A program made the translations under genes and the position numbers. Shown one piece after another: positions 1 through 11,200 of a DNA stretch of 64,000 bases (its first letter is position 1; the number at the start of each line of letters is the position of its first letter). The DNA is from Pipra filicauda. Taxonomy: Eukaryota > Chordata > Aves > Passeriformes > Pipridae. The notes beneath the pieces were generated by a model. That model saw only the letters and a program-made list of their open reading frames with translations, was not told where the DNA came from and ran no database searches. The stretch spans positions 4,412,001 through 4,476,000 of the forward strand of contig NW_024103874.1 in the NCBI RefSeq assembly GCF_003945595.2. Reading direction: 5' to 3'.

Positions 1-750
1 TAAAGTAATTGCAACACACTTGTTAAGAGTTACTCCAGATTCTTGGGGTTCTTGACATCTGGGGTTTTCTGTCGGGCTGCTGTTGAATCTGTCTTCCAAC
101 CGAGCTCTGACTGCAGGTTTAGATCTAAGCTCTGGTGCCAGTGCCGAATTTTCAACAAATATATTTTCTTTATTGTCCCCCAAGAAATTTTCACCCTGTT
201 TAGCTTTTACTACACTGCATCCTGAGACTTCTACAGAGCTACTGTTGGGTGCTTTCTCTCTTTGGTTCAGAGGGAGGTTGGACTCGCTAAGCAACATCAT
301 TCTGAGCTCCTGCAAGTCAGCATAGCCCAAGTGTGGGTTAGAACTTGGCCAATAGCTGTCACAAGGTAACCCTGACTGGCAGGTAACTGGGCAGACCGAC
401 TGGTTCCCAGAGCTGCTGGACGAGCCCCCATCCTGACTGGTGCTGGGGGAGGGCTGCTGCAGAGGGGGGTCTGCAGAGGGACCAGGCGAGGAGAAAGCGC
501 TGAGCCTGGCTTCCACTTCACCTTCACTACTCTGGGCCTCCGTGTGCGAGCAAAGAATGTGCTGCAGCTGGGTGTACTCAATGTCCATCATCTCCACCAG
601 GCTGGCCTCGGGGGTGGCGAAGCCAAGGTTTTGCTCACCAAAGGAACTGTCACTTGAGCCTCCAGGTCCGACAGCAACGGGAGCGGGGTCAGGAGCACTA
701 GCTGGGCTCTGAGGAATGGTCTGAGGCTCCTCGGGGGCTGATCCTGACAT
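1..750 (-). CDS. TCFL5: TCFL5 exon 1, 5' coding part (partial, runs off the left edge)
   Basis: This encodes the first 250 codons of transcription factor-like 5, a bHLH protein linked in mammals to spermatogenesis. Translation from the ATG at 750 begins MSGSAPEEP and stays open to base 1 with no stop. Recognition rests on blocks shared with mammalian TCFL5: EYTQLQHILCSH (about residues 60-71), a DLQELRMMLLSE block (about 149-160) and KPAVRARLEDRFNS near residue 220. The DNA-binding bHLH domain is C-terminal in the family and lies outside the window. The start is the first ATG after an upstream in-frame TAA in the genomic sequence and has a CC-ATG-T context. The middle is Ser/Pro/Gln-rich and less conserved. 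The gene runs in the same direction as DIDO1, as in mammals. No splice donor is seen before the edge. Confidence 0.93.
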   Translation of the reverse strand, partial: MSGSAPEEPQTIPQSPASAPDPAPVAVGPGGSSDSSFGEQNLGFATPEASLVEMMDIEYTQLQHILCSHTEAQSSEGEVEARLSAFSSPGPSADPPLQQPSPSTSQDGGSSSSSGNQSVCPVTCQSGLPCDSYWPSSNPHLGYADLQELRMMLLSESNLPLNQREKAPNSSSVEVSGCSVVKAKQGENFLGDNKENIFVENSALAPELRSKPAVRARLEDRFNSSPTENPRCQEPQESGVTLNKCVAITL

Positions 751-890
751 GGCTACAGCAAACCTAATCAGTTACCAATGTCCCCTTCAACAGAAAACCA
801 CACCACCTTCAAGAATTGTACTATCCGTTAAAAAAAAAACAAAAAACAAAACAACAAAACAAAACAACAAAAAATTGCACTTAACACTGA
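751..890 (-). other. TCFL5: TCFL5 5' UTR or small 5' UTR intron, with a T-rich tract (A-rich on plus strand)
   Basis: Upstream of the TCFL5 ATG, about 830-875 is an A/C-only run on the plus strand, so T/G-only on the transcribed strand. The minus strand has a CTGTAG acceptor-like site two bases before the ATG and a CAG-GTACCC donor-like site at 938/937. It could therefore be a short 5' UTR intron or simply unspliced leader. Confidence 0.4.
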
Positions 891-1330
891 TTCGCGAGGT
901 TAACAGGGCGGGGACCAAGCTGCCGCTGGCGGGGTACCTGACACCCTGACCATGTCTCCCCCCCCGAAAAGGTGAGACCCGCCCTCCCCCTCCAGCACAG
1001 CTGCTCACGACAAACGGCCTTCACCTGTCCCCGCCCCGCGGCCTCGGCGGGGAGGCTGCGGGCAAACTCTGCGGCCTGGCACCCCCCTGAGGCGGGGCCC
1101 GGGCGGCGGGAGCGGGGCCCCGGCGTTCGGGGGGAGCCGGGGCGGGCAGGGCCGGGCGGGGGCGGCCGGAGGGGACGCGCGGCCCCCTCAGCGCTGCGAG
1201 CGCTGCCCCGAGCGCGCCGCGCGCCGCCGCCAACGGCCGCGCGTAACCGCCACGGCCCCGCGCGCGGCCCCGCGCGCGCCCCTCAGGCGGAGCCCCCCCC
1301 CCCCCCTTCCCGCCCCTCAGGGGGGGCTTC
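890..1330 (-). promoter_or_regulatory. TCFL5: CpG island, probable TCFL5 promoter
   Basis: A dense GC/CpG block (strongest at 1030-1320) lies just upstream of the TCFL5 start on the minus strand and is flanked by AT-rich DNA. It has several GGGCGGG-type GC boxes and no evident TATA box. Open frames across it are a by-product of the high GC. The exact start site cannot be read from sequence. Confidence 0.7.
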
Positions 1331-1555
1331 GTCCGAGGCTCAAATTAAACCCCCGAGCCTGGTAAAACCCGGCATTTATCGGTGTTGTGAGGAAATAAGG
1401 AAAGAGAACATGAGCGTGCAGGGCGTGTTTATATGTGTGTTTCAGGTTCCGGGCGCACGCTTTGCTATTTGAGCTGACTCGTGGCTGGGCTGGCCGAGCA
1501 CACGCTCTCAGCCCACGGGGGATTTAAACGAATTGCGACTCTTTACTGCTCAGCC

Positions 1556-1642
1556 TTCTTTCATGCTAATCAAAAGTTTGGACAAAGCCAGAGAATGGTT
1601 TTTCTCTCTGCTGCGATGCAGGACAATCATTCGGAATCATTT
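1556..1642 (+). repeat. Copy A of an ~80-bp imperfect direct repeat
   Basis: It begins TTCTTTCATGCTAATCA and matches the segment at 2401-2480 over about 80 bases with substitutions and small indels. Shared cores include AGTTTGGACAAAG and GCAGGACAATCATTC. It is not recognised as a known transposon family. Confidence 0.75.
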
Positions 1643-2400
1643 GTTTCATCGTTGCTGGATAAAGGTTTTTTTCCCGTTCCCAGGAACGTTTCTGTGAAGC
1701 ACTGAGGGGCAGCAGGTTCCTTCCTACAGCGGAGTCCACAGACCTGAATTTCCTGCTGCAAGATTATGTTACTAAACTATAAAGGCTTTAGTAGTTCGTC
1801 AGCGTTTAAAAAGTGTCTTTTGATAGTAAGTTATTCCAAAATGCCATTAAAACCTTTCACTTTTCTGGACTTAAAAAGTGGTCCTGTCCCATAATTTCAG
1901 AATTAAAACCAGATGCCCATTACAGAAGATGCATCCTAGAAAAAACCCAGAGCATGAAAGGCGCAAAAATGCCACTCCAGCTCATAACCAGAATAAACCC
2001 TCAGCTTCAATACTTTATGAAAAATTTATCCCCTTCAGGTTAAAAAAATAAAATGTTTACTGCATGTTCAATCAAGGCCCATGTCCAAGTGTACCATATT
2101 CCATGAGGTGTAGTCAAAGTCTGACAGCCTCACTGATGACTTTGACATTATAAGAAATTTTAAAAGTTTTGGGCACACTGAACTCAATACACACTTTCCT
2201 CCTTCTCTAATCCTCCTGCACATTCCCCTTTTACAATGCTCACAGTTGGAATACTACAGCCTTTTACAGACATAATAATAGTTCTTTTTATATTGTTCTA
2301 GACCTTCCAGAGGCTTTTACAGAAGAAAGATTTAGCAAAATACTCTCGGGAAAGTTAATTTAGCTTAGTACAAACATAGACAAAAGCTCAAAATAGTGAG

Positions 2401-2480
2401 TTCTTTCATGTTAATCAGAAGTTTGGACAAAGAGAATCTTCTCTTTCCTGCAATGCAGGACAATCATTCAGAACCATTTT
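2401..2480 (+). repeat. Copy B of an ~80-bp imperfect direct repeat
   Basis: It begins TTCTTTCATGTTAATCAG and is the partner of 1556-1642, about 845 bases away in the same orientation. Flanking sequences are not similar, so the shared unit is short. Confidence 0.75.
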
Positions 2481-3129
2481 TAGTCTCTGTAAATTGAGTT
2501 AAATTGTTGTGTTGGTTTCAGCCTGGCTTTTACTGACTGCTGCAGTGGAGAAGACAGGAATCTTGCTGCAAAATCCAACTCCAGCTCCTTGTAAACTATA
2601 TAAAGCTGTGCTTTAAGTCAGTCACTAGTGCCTGTCTATGCTGTTGATTTTTTTGCCACTTGATCTTTGAGTGGATGTATTTACTGTTCCTAAATCATAA
2701 AGAGAGTCCCCAAACTCCCAAAGGAGAGTTTCTAGAAAATGAAAAGCCACACATCTATTTCATAAAAACGTAAAGTCAAGAAATTAATAAACTATGTGAA
2801 TTAAGTTTTTCTTAAGCTCAAAGCTGACCTGAATTAATTTTTTTCTTTTCTTTAGATTTTTGATGTAAAATCTTCAAATCATAAGCTTCCTGACTCAAAT
2901 TTAAAAAAAAAAAATCAAAATAAATTAGGGGATGCTTTAGAACTGAGAGAAGAATCATAAGCACAGATTTTGGCCTGGTTTTTAGAGGGCCCACAATCCA
3001 ACATTGGTTGGTAGTGATGTCCTGCAAAACATCCATAATCATCCAAAACACCCATGTGGCATCAGTCTCTCATGGTTTGTTGAGATGTAGCAAGATATAG
3101 AAAATAATATACGCAAACATATTTAAGAA

Positions 3130-4862
3130 ATGGACAACAGCTCTCTGTAGATGTTTATTCTACTTACAGTAACAAAAACCTGTGAACTCCCATATTTTAA
3201 TGTACAGTGATATATTCTGCCATATAAAATACAATTTACAGAAATTTCTATCAAGGAAACCTAAACAAACACACTTACTTTTTGCATACTTTTATGTATG
3301 TCTTTAAATTAGAAACATCTCGTTAAGAAAAAAATCTTACACCGTAGTTGATGTTTGCATTTCATACCATTTCTTTGCATGTTACTGTTTTCCCTCAGGT
3401 TCAGAACACTGATCATCTCAGCCAGCAAACCCTGGATGGACAAGGACCTCAAAGATGCACCAATGTGACTGTGGTGACAAACAAGCTACTGTAATGTAAT
3501 CCTCAAGATAAAAACTGTTTACAGGAATCTAATTTTACATTTCCAAAACTATTTTATCAAAAAATGAAAATATTTACCCGACTGTTAATTTACAAGGTCA
3601 AATAAATTAGCGGGGTTTCATTTCATACTTTAGAATTACATACTTGAGGACTGCACGAAAAGTAGCATTTGGGCATGAAAAATGTCCCTCTTCAATCACA
3701 ACATGATGTACCACAATAATTTAAAGTTTAATGCAGCTGTATCTTTTTCAGTGGAGAGTTTTATATACACTGACAGCCTAAGTACGGTCTAACAAAAGAA
3801 CAGTAACATTCATTTTTCAAGAGCCCTTTTAGAATGAAAGAGTACTTCTAGAATGAAAAATTCAATCAAATTGGGACATTTCTTAAGTTTGTGGCAAAAT
3901 TCTGCAAAACCAAAACAAAAGCAAAAAACGCTCTGCTAGATCAGTTCAACTGAAGTAAGAGATTCAGTGGCCTATTTAACCAAATTTTTTCCTTCCTTTA
4001 GTTTACCAATTTATTTGCAGTCTTCACCTTTTTCAAATAAATGCCAGATGCTTTTGTAAGTTTTGCTGGTTATAAAGGTGCTACTCTTGTATGTTCTTTA
4101 ATGACAGCTTTGTAAAAATGGGATATTTAAAACATCACGAAAAATAAACTAAGTACAACTTGTCTCTGCTGTACACCGAAGAGATGGATTCCCAAACCAA
4201 AACATCTGTATATAAAAAGAAGGTAGTGCACTTTAAGCTTATAACATTCCATTTTCAAATCCTCCATCAGTCACAAGTAATTATTAACACTGTTCTTCTA
4301 CAGTCCTTTCCTAAATAAATGACCCTTCTGTTGTAAAAGAAACACGACAGCAACATTTTTAAAGTGTGTGCTGTAGGAACAATTTTGACACCAAAATATC
4401 ACGTAAATGGGATGTAAAGGTATGGCTCCTCAGGTGTGGATTAAATTCTCTTATAAAATTACAATTCAAGTTACTGGAAAACATAACTTTATAATCTTAA
4501 AAAGCAATATGCTCTTCTTAGACTTTTCCCATTTCTGTACTGTAAATGGAAACTTTAAGATAAAGATGCGAGTAGAAAAAACAAAATTTCAGTACAGGTA
4601 ACATTGTGAATTTTTATAAGAAAAACATTATGCACAAAATGCAGCAAGTGAAAGTCCAATATGTTCTTGCTTCTCATCTATCTGATTAATTTCATTCACA
4701 GTTGTTCAAAAATTGCTAACTTGTCAGTCCATTGGGTAAGGCTAGTTTTACAACAGTATTTTTGGAAAGGTGAGAATATATACAGTATATACAGAAGATG
4801 TGCAGTCCTTGCTGTGTTGCAAAAGTGGGATATTTGTGGGAAATACAATATCAGTCATAGTT
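3130..4862 (-). other. DIDO1: DIDO1 long-isoform 3' UTR (distal end approximate)
   Basis: This is AT-rich sequence directly downstream of the DIDO1 stop on the minus strand. Candidate polyadenylation signals on that strand are AATAAA at 4015-4010, ATTAAA at 3732-3727 and AATAAA at 3159-3154. The last gives a 3' UTR of about 1.7 kb and is taken as the likely distal end. No transcript data support the choice. Confidence 0.5.
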
Positions 4863-7800
4863 CTATGATTGATTGCTGGAAGATGAAGCTTCAGTTTCCA
4901 CTGGTTTCTGAGTTTCCTTCGGTGTTTCTGGCTTCGTCTCTTTACCAGTTTCCTTACTCTTACTCCTATCTTTGCGATCTTTCCCTCTTTCCCTGTCGCG
5001 ATCTCGATCTCTCTCTCGATCTCGTTCCTTCTCCCTGCTCCGATCCCGGTCCCTGTCTTTCTCTCTGTCACGATCCCTGTCTCTGCTTCTCGATCGCTCT
5101 CTGTCACGTCTTCTGTAGGAGTCTCTCTCTCTGGTTCTTGTCCTGTCTCTGTCTCTGCTTCTTTCCCATTCTTTACCTCGCTCTGAATCCTTGTCTCTGT
5201 CTTTGTTTTGGCTCCTATCTCTGTTTTTATCCCATTCCTTGTCTCTGTGTCTCTCCCAGTCCCTGTCTCTGTTCCAGTTTCTGCCACGGTCTCTTTCCCA
5301 AGGTCTGCCATGTTCTCGATCCCTTCGTCTGTCCTCGAAGGCTCTGCCTTGGCGATTGTCTGCTTGCTGGGGCTCTGGCTGATCTAAACCCTTGTCTTTA
5401 TTTCCTCCCTCATATCTCTGTCTCCCTTCAAATGTCTGGCCTCTATATTCAGGATTTTTGCCTTCTCGGAAGTCAGATGCGGACCACTGTCCTTCTGACT
5501 CAGGTCCTTGTCCAGACATATTGGAAAGAGATGGTCCAGCGTCCTCCCACATCTCTTTTCTGTGGGTTGGTGGATGGCTTGGAAGGTCCAGGAGTGGTCT
5601 TGGTGGTGGTTTCATACCTTGTGGTGACTGACCCTGGAAATGAAATCTAGAGGGGGGAGGTTCATCTTCCTCTGGAAACATTGCAGGTGGGGCTCCTCTT
5701 GGTCCCCCAAACTGATGTGGTGCTGGACCTCTCTGGTTGGAAAATCTGGGTGGTGGGCTCCCTCTCCGTTCTTCATATGGCTGTGGCAAAAGTCCCCTTG
5801 GACCAGGCATATGATTTGGAGCTGGACCCCTCTGCCCTTCAAATTGATTTGGGTGAGGCCCTCTTGGTCCCCCAAAATGACCTGGGGCTGGACCTCTTGG
5901 CCCTCCAAACTGAGGGCCTCCTCTCTGTCCTTTAAACTGAGCTGGTGGGGGTCGTCTTTGACCTCCAAAAGGAAAAGGTGAAGGTCCTCTGTTTCCCATA
6001 AATTGAGGGGAATCTGGTCCTTCGAACTGTCCTGGAGGCCCCATCATTTCATCATATTGGGAATCTGAGAATTCCCTTTGTTCCATGTGAGGTTCCCTGT
6101 GATCTTCAAAATGAGATGGTGACATTCCTCTTGGACCACCATGATAAGGGGCAGGGCCCCTATTATCACCAAAAAATGATGATGGTCCATGCTGTGCAGA
6201 AAATAAGGAAGGAAGGGGACCCTTTTGACCTCCAAATCTTCCAGACTGAGGTCCTCTTTGCCCATCATTATTTGGAAAACCGTGCTCTTCAGAGAACTGT
6301 GGTGCTGGTTCTCTAAAATTAGGTCCATGAGGCCCTCCAGGTGCATTGAGCATCAGTGGAGGCCCTCCTTTCTGCCCAGACAAAGAAAACGCCATGTTTT
6401 CCTCAAAGTGCTGTGGGGGAGGTCCACCCTCACTCTGAATTTGTGGGGAGTCAGTCTGTTCTACAAACTGATGAGACTGAGGATTTCTTTGTTCATCATA
6501 TTGCACTGATGAAAGACCTGTCTCTGGTTCAAAGTGACCAGGTGCCTTTTCCTGAGGAGGAAACATTGTATTTGAAAAGGATTCCATTCCCATTGCTTCC
6601 TTTGACTCATTTGACCACGACACTTGATGCATATCTTGCAGGGATGGGCTGTCATTTGATGTGGAGAAATTAGGCTGAAAAGATGTAGCTGGAGGTGTTG
6701 GAAGCAGCACTTTACGTACAGGTTTAGATCCAGAAGGTTCTCCAGCAGCTGTTTGATTCAGGTTTTCCAAAGTAACTTGAATGGTGTGTTCAAATTTGCT
6801 GTTAGTGGTCTCCTTCTGGGACACTGTAGAAGCCTGTTCACTTGAAACCCAATTGTCAGCAGTAAAACCAGGCTGAGTAGCAGAAATTAAAGTATTATCT
6901 TCCTTACCAAGTGAAGTCTGCAAAGCATTTGGAAAACTTGCTGGAGCAACTTCTCTTGTGGATACCTCATTCTGTACCACCTGTGGCTTTATCCGAGAAT
7001 CAACAGTGTCATTAGTCTCTGTCACCATCCTTCGAGCCTGGCGAGGATCTCTGTTCTGTCGTGGGTCACAGCCCTGGTTTAAAACTTGTGCTTGTTGATT
7101 GAAAGATGAAGGTAAATCTACTTTTTGTGTAGCCTGCTGGTCCTGATGGAATAATTCAGTCTTTATTAGGGAAGCTTTCGCTGGTGGTGGTGACATTAAA
7201 GCATCAGACACTGAAAAATGAGCCATTGAAACACCAACAGCTGCTCTTTGTTGCCTGAGGGCTTCTTCTTGTTCCTCTAGTTGTCTTTTCTGTTCTTCTA
7301 TTTGTTTGTTTAACTCTTCCAACATTTTCTGCTGTTCTACCAAGGACGAGGCTGCAGATAAATCAGGCACATATGAAGCAGGTGTTTCTGAAGAACTGTT
7401 TTTAGTGTCTGTGTACATTTTGTTGGGTAAATCATCAACTGTAACTTTTGCTTCTTCCAAGATAGTTTCGTCCTCTGGATCATAGGCCTCATCCTCTAGT
7501 TCTGCTGCATTAGATGGCTTTTCCACGTTGTATCGCTTTTCACTTTCACCAGTCTGCATCTCAAAGGCTTTTTCCGGGCCGTACTCTTCCTCAGGATCAT
7601 ATGGTCTGTCATCCTCCTCCTCTTCTATAGCTCTGTCCTTTGACATCTGCCCAAACTGCTGCACAATGGGATCTAACAGCGGAACTGCTGACATTCCGCC
7701 ATCAGCAGCAGCTTGGCCTTCCTGACTTGAAGACTGAACAGTTCCAGAATCCTTGGCAAGTGGCTCAAAAGTTTTCTTTTTCCCAAAGAGGGTCTGCAGG

Positions 7801-8233
7801 ATGTGCTCGAGGGGCGTGGCAGTTTTGGAGGATGCCGAGTGCGTGGCAGTGCCACTGGCAGGAGCAGCAGTTGAAACCAGTGGGGTCACAGTCGCTGTGG
7901 GTCCACTCTTAATGGACGACAGGATTTTTAATACTGAAGGTGTCACTGCTGAGGTGTCTGGAATGGGTGGGGGTGGAGGTGGAGGTGGAGGAGGAGATCC
8001 AGGTGGTGTTGTACTCACAGACGAGTCTCCTGAATAAAGTGTGTATTTCGGAGCTTTCTTCTCTTGTGAAGCTGCAGCCCCTTTGGAGAACAGCGACGGC
8101 TCAGGCTCCTCATGGGCTTGAGTTCTGCTTCGCTTCTCCTCCATCTTTTCTGCCTCAATGCCAGTGGCAGGACGCTTCCCTTTCTGACAGATAACCAATC
8201 CAAGAATCAAATTTGGCCGAGATGACTCAAGAC
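4863..8233 (-). CDS. DIDO1: DIDO1 last coding exon (exon 16), long isoform C-terminus
   Basis: This 3371-base exon follows a TTTCCCTTTCAG acceptor. It continues the split Gly codon from exon 15 (GPG-LESSRPN) and ends ASSSSNQS at TAG 4865-4863. In order it encodes the conserved LILGLVICQK block that closes the SPOC region, a TTPPGSPPP poly-Pro tract, EHILQTLFGKKK, an acidic DDRPYDPEEEYGPE block, a coiled coil (SLVEQQKMLEELNKQIEEQ onward), a long low-complexity region of repeated PRGP/QFGG/GQRGP units, and a C-terminal RD/RE/RS-like tail rich in Arg-Asp and Arg-Glu pairs. The order matches mammalian DIDO3. The exon is confined to the longest isoform. The charged tail resembles domains of nuclear RNA-processing proteins, fitting a role near splicing factors. 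Confidence 0.97.
4930..5400 (-). repeat. DIDO1: RD/RE-rich repeat tail of DIDO1 (coding low-complexity repeat)
   Basis: On the minus strand, alternating Arg with Asp/Glu is encoded by near-repeats of CGAGAT/CGGGAC type. The plus strand is correspondingly TCT/CTG-rich. Because the repeat has no stops in the antisense frames, it creates long spurious plus-strand open frames. Confidence 0.85.
5640..6360 (-). repeat. DIDO1: PRGP / QFGG / GQRGP repeats of DIDO1 (coding)
   Basis: The protein is built of imperfect 8-15 residue units such as GGPRGPAPGHFGGPRG and QFEGQRGPAP. Repetition is visible at both DNA and protein level, so unit number is likely to vary between species. The function is not defined; such Gly/Arg/Pro regions are typically disordered. 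Confidence 0.8.
7228..7348 (-). other. DIDO1: Coiled-coil segment of DIDO1
   Basis: It encodes VEQQKMLEELNKQIEEQKRQ followed by LEEQEEALRQQRA, a heptad-rich Glu/Gln/Leu helix nearly identical to the mammalian DIDO3-specific coiled coil. It lies inside the last exon. Confidence 0.85.
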
Positions 8234-11200
8234 CTGAAAGGGAACATAAAGATTGCATATGTAAAAACCTGATTTTTAATGGTGCTTTCAGTAAAAACTT
8301 ACTATGTTATATAGTGGCAGCTAGAAAAGTCATAAAAGTAAGTTTTTCTAAATTCCATCAGATCACCTATTAGCAATTTTTCATTAGTCCACAAGCATAT
8401 GCATTTATATTTCTCTCTATATATGTTTGTATATAATAAGTTTAAATTCCTTCTTTGATATCTTTAATAAAAGATTGCAACATCAGGTATCATTGTGAAA
8501 AACTATTCCCGCAAAAGTTCAAACAAAAGGAAGTTGTTATATTTTTGTATTTTTACGTTGTTTCTGCTGTTCAACCACCTCCACTTCTCCCCCTGAAAAA
8601 TCAAATATTTATGTTTAAATAGTTTGCAAATATGCTGTATACACAGGGATATTGAAAAGTGAAAAGACCTGGGTTAAACATTGCTGTTTGTGTTATAATC
8701 TGTGCTAAAAGTCCACATTGACACCAGTCTGTAAATATTCTGTCTGTCTCCAGGTTAAACAAATACCAGTAATGGCTAAAACGATAACATTAAACAAACT
8801 GTGCTTGGAAACAGAGTTAAAGCTGGTAACCTACTCCCAGCTTGTTGTTTTTTTTTTCCCAGCTAGACATTATTTAAAAGGAGATGGAAGCAGGGAAACT
8901 CTGATTTACCAAACAAGCACAGGAGATGTGTTTGGTTGAGCAATTACTGGTGTGCAGGGGTGACGTGCCCTTGGAGCCTCCACTGCAGAACACAGAGTGA
9001 TGTTAGGCCTTAATATCTGAGAAAAAACATGATGAGCAGAACTGGTCCTTTGTGAAGAGCTTCAGACTCAAAGCCCCGGAGAAGTAGATCAAGAAATGAT
9101 AGGAAAGTTTCTGATAAAGAGGAAAAATGCAAAGGTCTGTAGGCTTGTTTCCTCTATTGCATTTCTTCCTCTTACATGCACAGTTCCCACTGGCTCTTGT
9201 GGCAGATAAACATGGCTAGAATGAAGGGCAGGGAGGGAATCCTTTAACATAAAGTGGTGGCAAATGTAGAAAATCTGTACAAAGAGAGGCCTTTTTAACT
9301 TCTGGATTTAATGGCCTTTAGAAGGTCCTCATTTGAGGGCCACTGTCTTTCCCCCATATGTGCCATTAGTTACTATTTGCATCCAGCAAGGAAGTGGTAA
9401 TACAGAAACACAAAATAACCTGTGAAATAAGATAATATTAACTGTGGTTAAATTACCAGGTGAGGGCTCTGACCTACACTGACCCTTCTATTCAAGATCC
9501 CAGAAGTAAGAGGTTTTTATTAAGCCCACTGCTCGTTAAGGAATAATTTTAAAATATCTAATTATTAGCACTGAAAACTTTTTGATACCAACGCAAAACC
9601 CCAAGCCCCACAGTAGCAGACACATTCCTTCAGCAAAACACATCACACATACATTACTTTGCTGAACCAACTCAAAGTTTTACGGGGACTCTAAAATTTA
9701 CCATCTAATGAGAAAACCACATCAGCTGTTTTGCTAAATTTCTGTTCACGTTAATGAATAGTGACTCCCCAGTTGGTGGGTGTTGACCAGTGCAGAGTAT
9801 CTCACAAACTGGTGTTCACCCAAAAACTCCCAGTAGGCATTTGCTGTCCTGCCATTGTTAATGTTTTGGTTATTGACTTTCATGCAGAGACATGTGATTT
9901 ATGCAATTAGTTACAACGAATCTCAAACACTGAATAATCGAAATAAACAGCTTTTAAAAATCCATCAGGCAGGATATCTCATAAACAGCAATTACCAAGA
10001 AATCAGGTTTGAATCCCTGTAACAAACAGAGATCACGTCACTAATAAAACAGGGTAAAATTTTAATATGCTTTCAAGGCAATAAATTCCAGGAGTAAGTT
10101 AATACCATTAGTTATAAATTATTCTGTTTAGAATTTAGTCATCATAGAATAAATGCATTAAAATTTTACATTTTGATATGGGAATTTTACACAAATATAG
10201 AAGTTTTGCCTAACCTGGCACCTACACCACTCAGTTCAAAGAGATCAAATACTAAATGCTTCTTGGAATGGAGACACGCAGCCAGAGCAGCTTTCAAAGG
10301 TCAGCCCCCTTCTATCTCAATATCTATAAATAGGTTAAGTGCCTAATTTTAGGAACAACAAGATGTTGGCTGCAGTCTGCCACTATTGCTCAATGACACA
10401 TTCTAAAAGTGCTACAAGCTGTGCTGGCAGAGTTAGAAGCTTTCAGTGCTAAATTATTTATAACAGTTATTATCCTATTATTCATTTGAAGTCCACGTGC
10501 TGGTTTTATTGAGTTACACCCTGTAACTAAAGCCATTAAAACAGGATATACTAAATATTAGTACTGGATTAATATTTGGTTTTCTTAGCCTTAAATGCAT
10601 TTTTTTTTCAATATATCAATTTTGCCATATTTATGTGTATATTGGCCACATCTTTCCCTGTCACCAGCAGCTGGTAAGAAGTGACCTGCACTGTTAAAGA
10701 CACACTCTCACCTCTGCCCACCCATGACAGACCCACGGGAATGGACTAAGCACACCTGTGGTGAGTTTTAAACTGAAGAGACCCATACAAGACATTGTAT
10801 TTTATCAGTGCCATTTAAATCATTTGTCCCAATTAATCACGGGAGCAACGGACAACTGTCATCAAATTAGTGCCCCCTCAAGCCAGGGCTCCAGATCACT
10901 GCCAGCACTGACACTGCTCCACGTTCACGTTCCTTTGCTGAGTGGAACTGGCTGGCACAGAAAACCAGGTTTGTAACGCCATGTTCTTCTACTGCTGCTG
11001 CTTTTCCTAACGAGACCTGCTGAGGTGAAGACACCAAACTCCATTCACAGTTCAGTTAAAATTTTGGTCCTTTTGTTGCAATTTTTAAGAGCATTGCAAA
11101 CAGCATGAGGAGATTTCATGCCTTCGTACTTTTGAAAAAACACAGTTCCTATTGTAAACTGCCCAAAAGATGTATCAGCATTTGTGGAATCCTTTGCTGA

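Larger units (their letters stand above)
1331..3130. other. Intergenic stretch between the TCFL5 promoter and the DIDO1 3' end
   Basis: I see no coding exon here. It contains two copies of an imperfect 80-bp repeat (1556-1642 and 2401-2480) and otherwise ordinary AT-rich sequence. Confidence 0.6.

Noticed and set aside
972..1472. 166-codon plus-strand frame over the TCFL5 island
   Set aside because: GC-rich promoter sequence, no recognisable protein, opposite to TCFL5.
5640..6673. Several plus-strand and alternate minus-strand frames within the DIDO1 last exon
   Set aside because: Shadows of the repeated coding sequence; only the frame continuous with exon 15 shows homology.
10130..10160. 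Single TCATAGAATAAA-like motif suggestive of a CR1 LINE 3' end
   Set aside because: Only one unit and no adjoining CR1 reverse-transcriptase or 3' UTR similarity seen.
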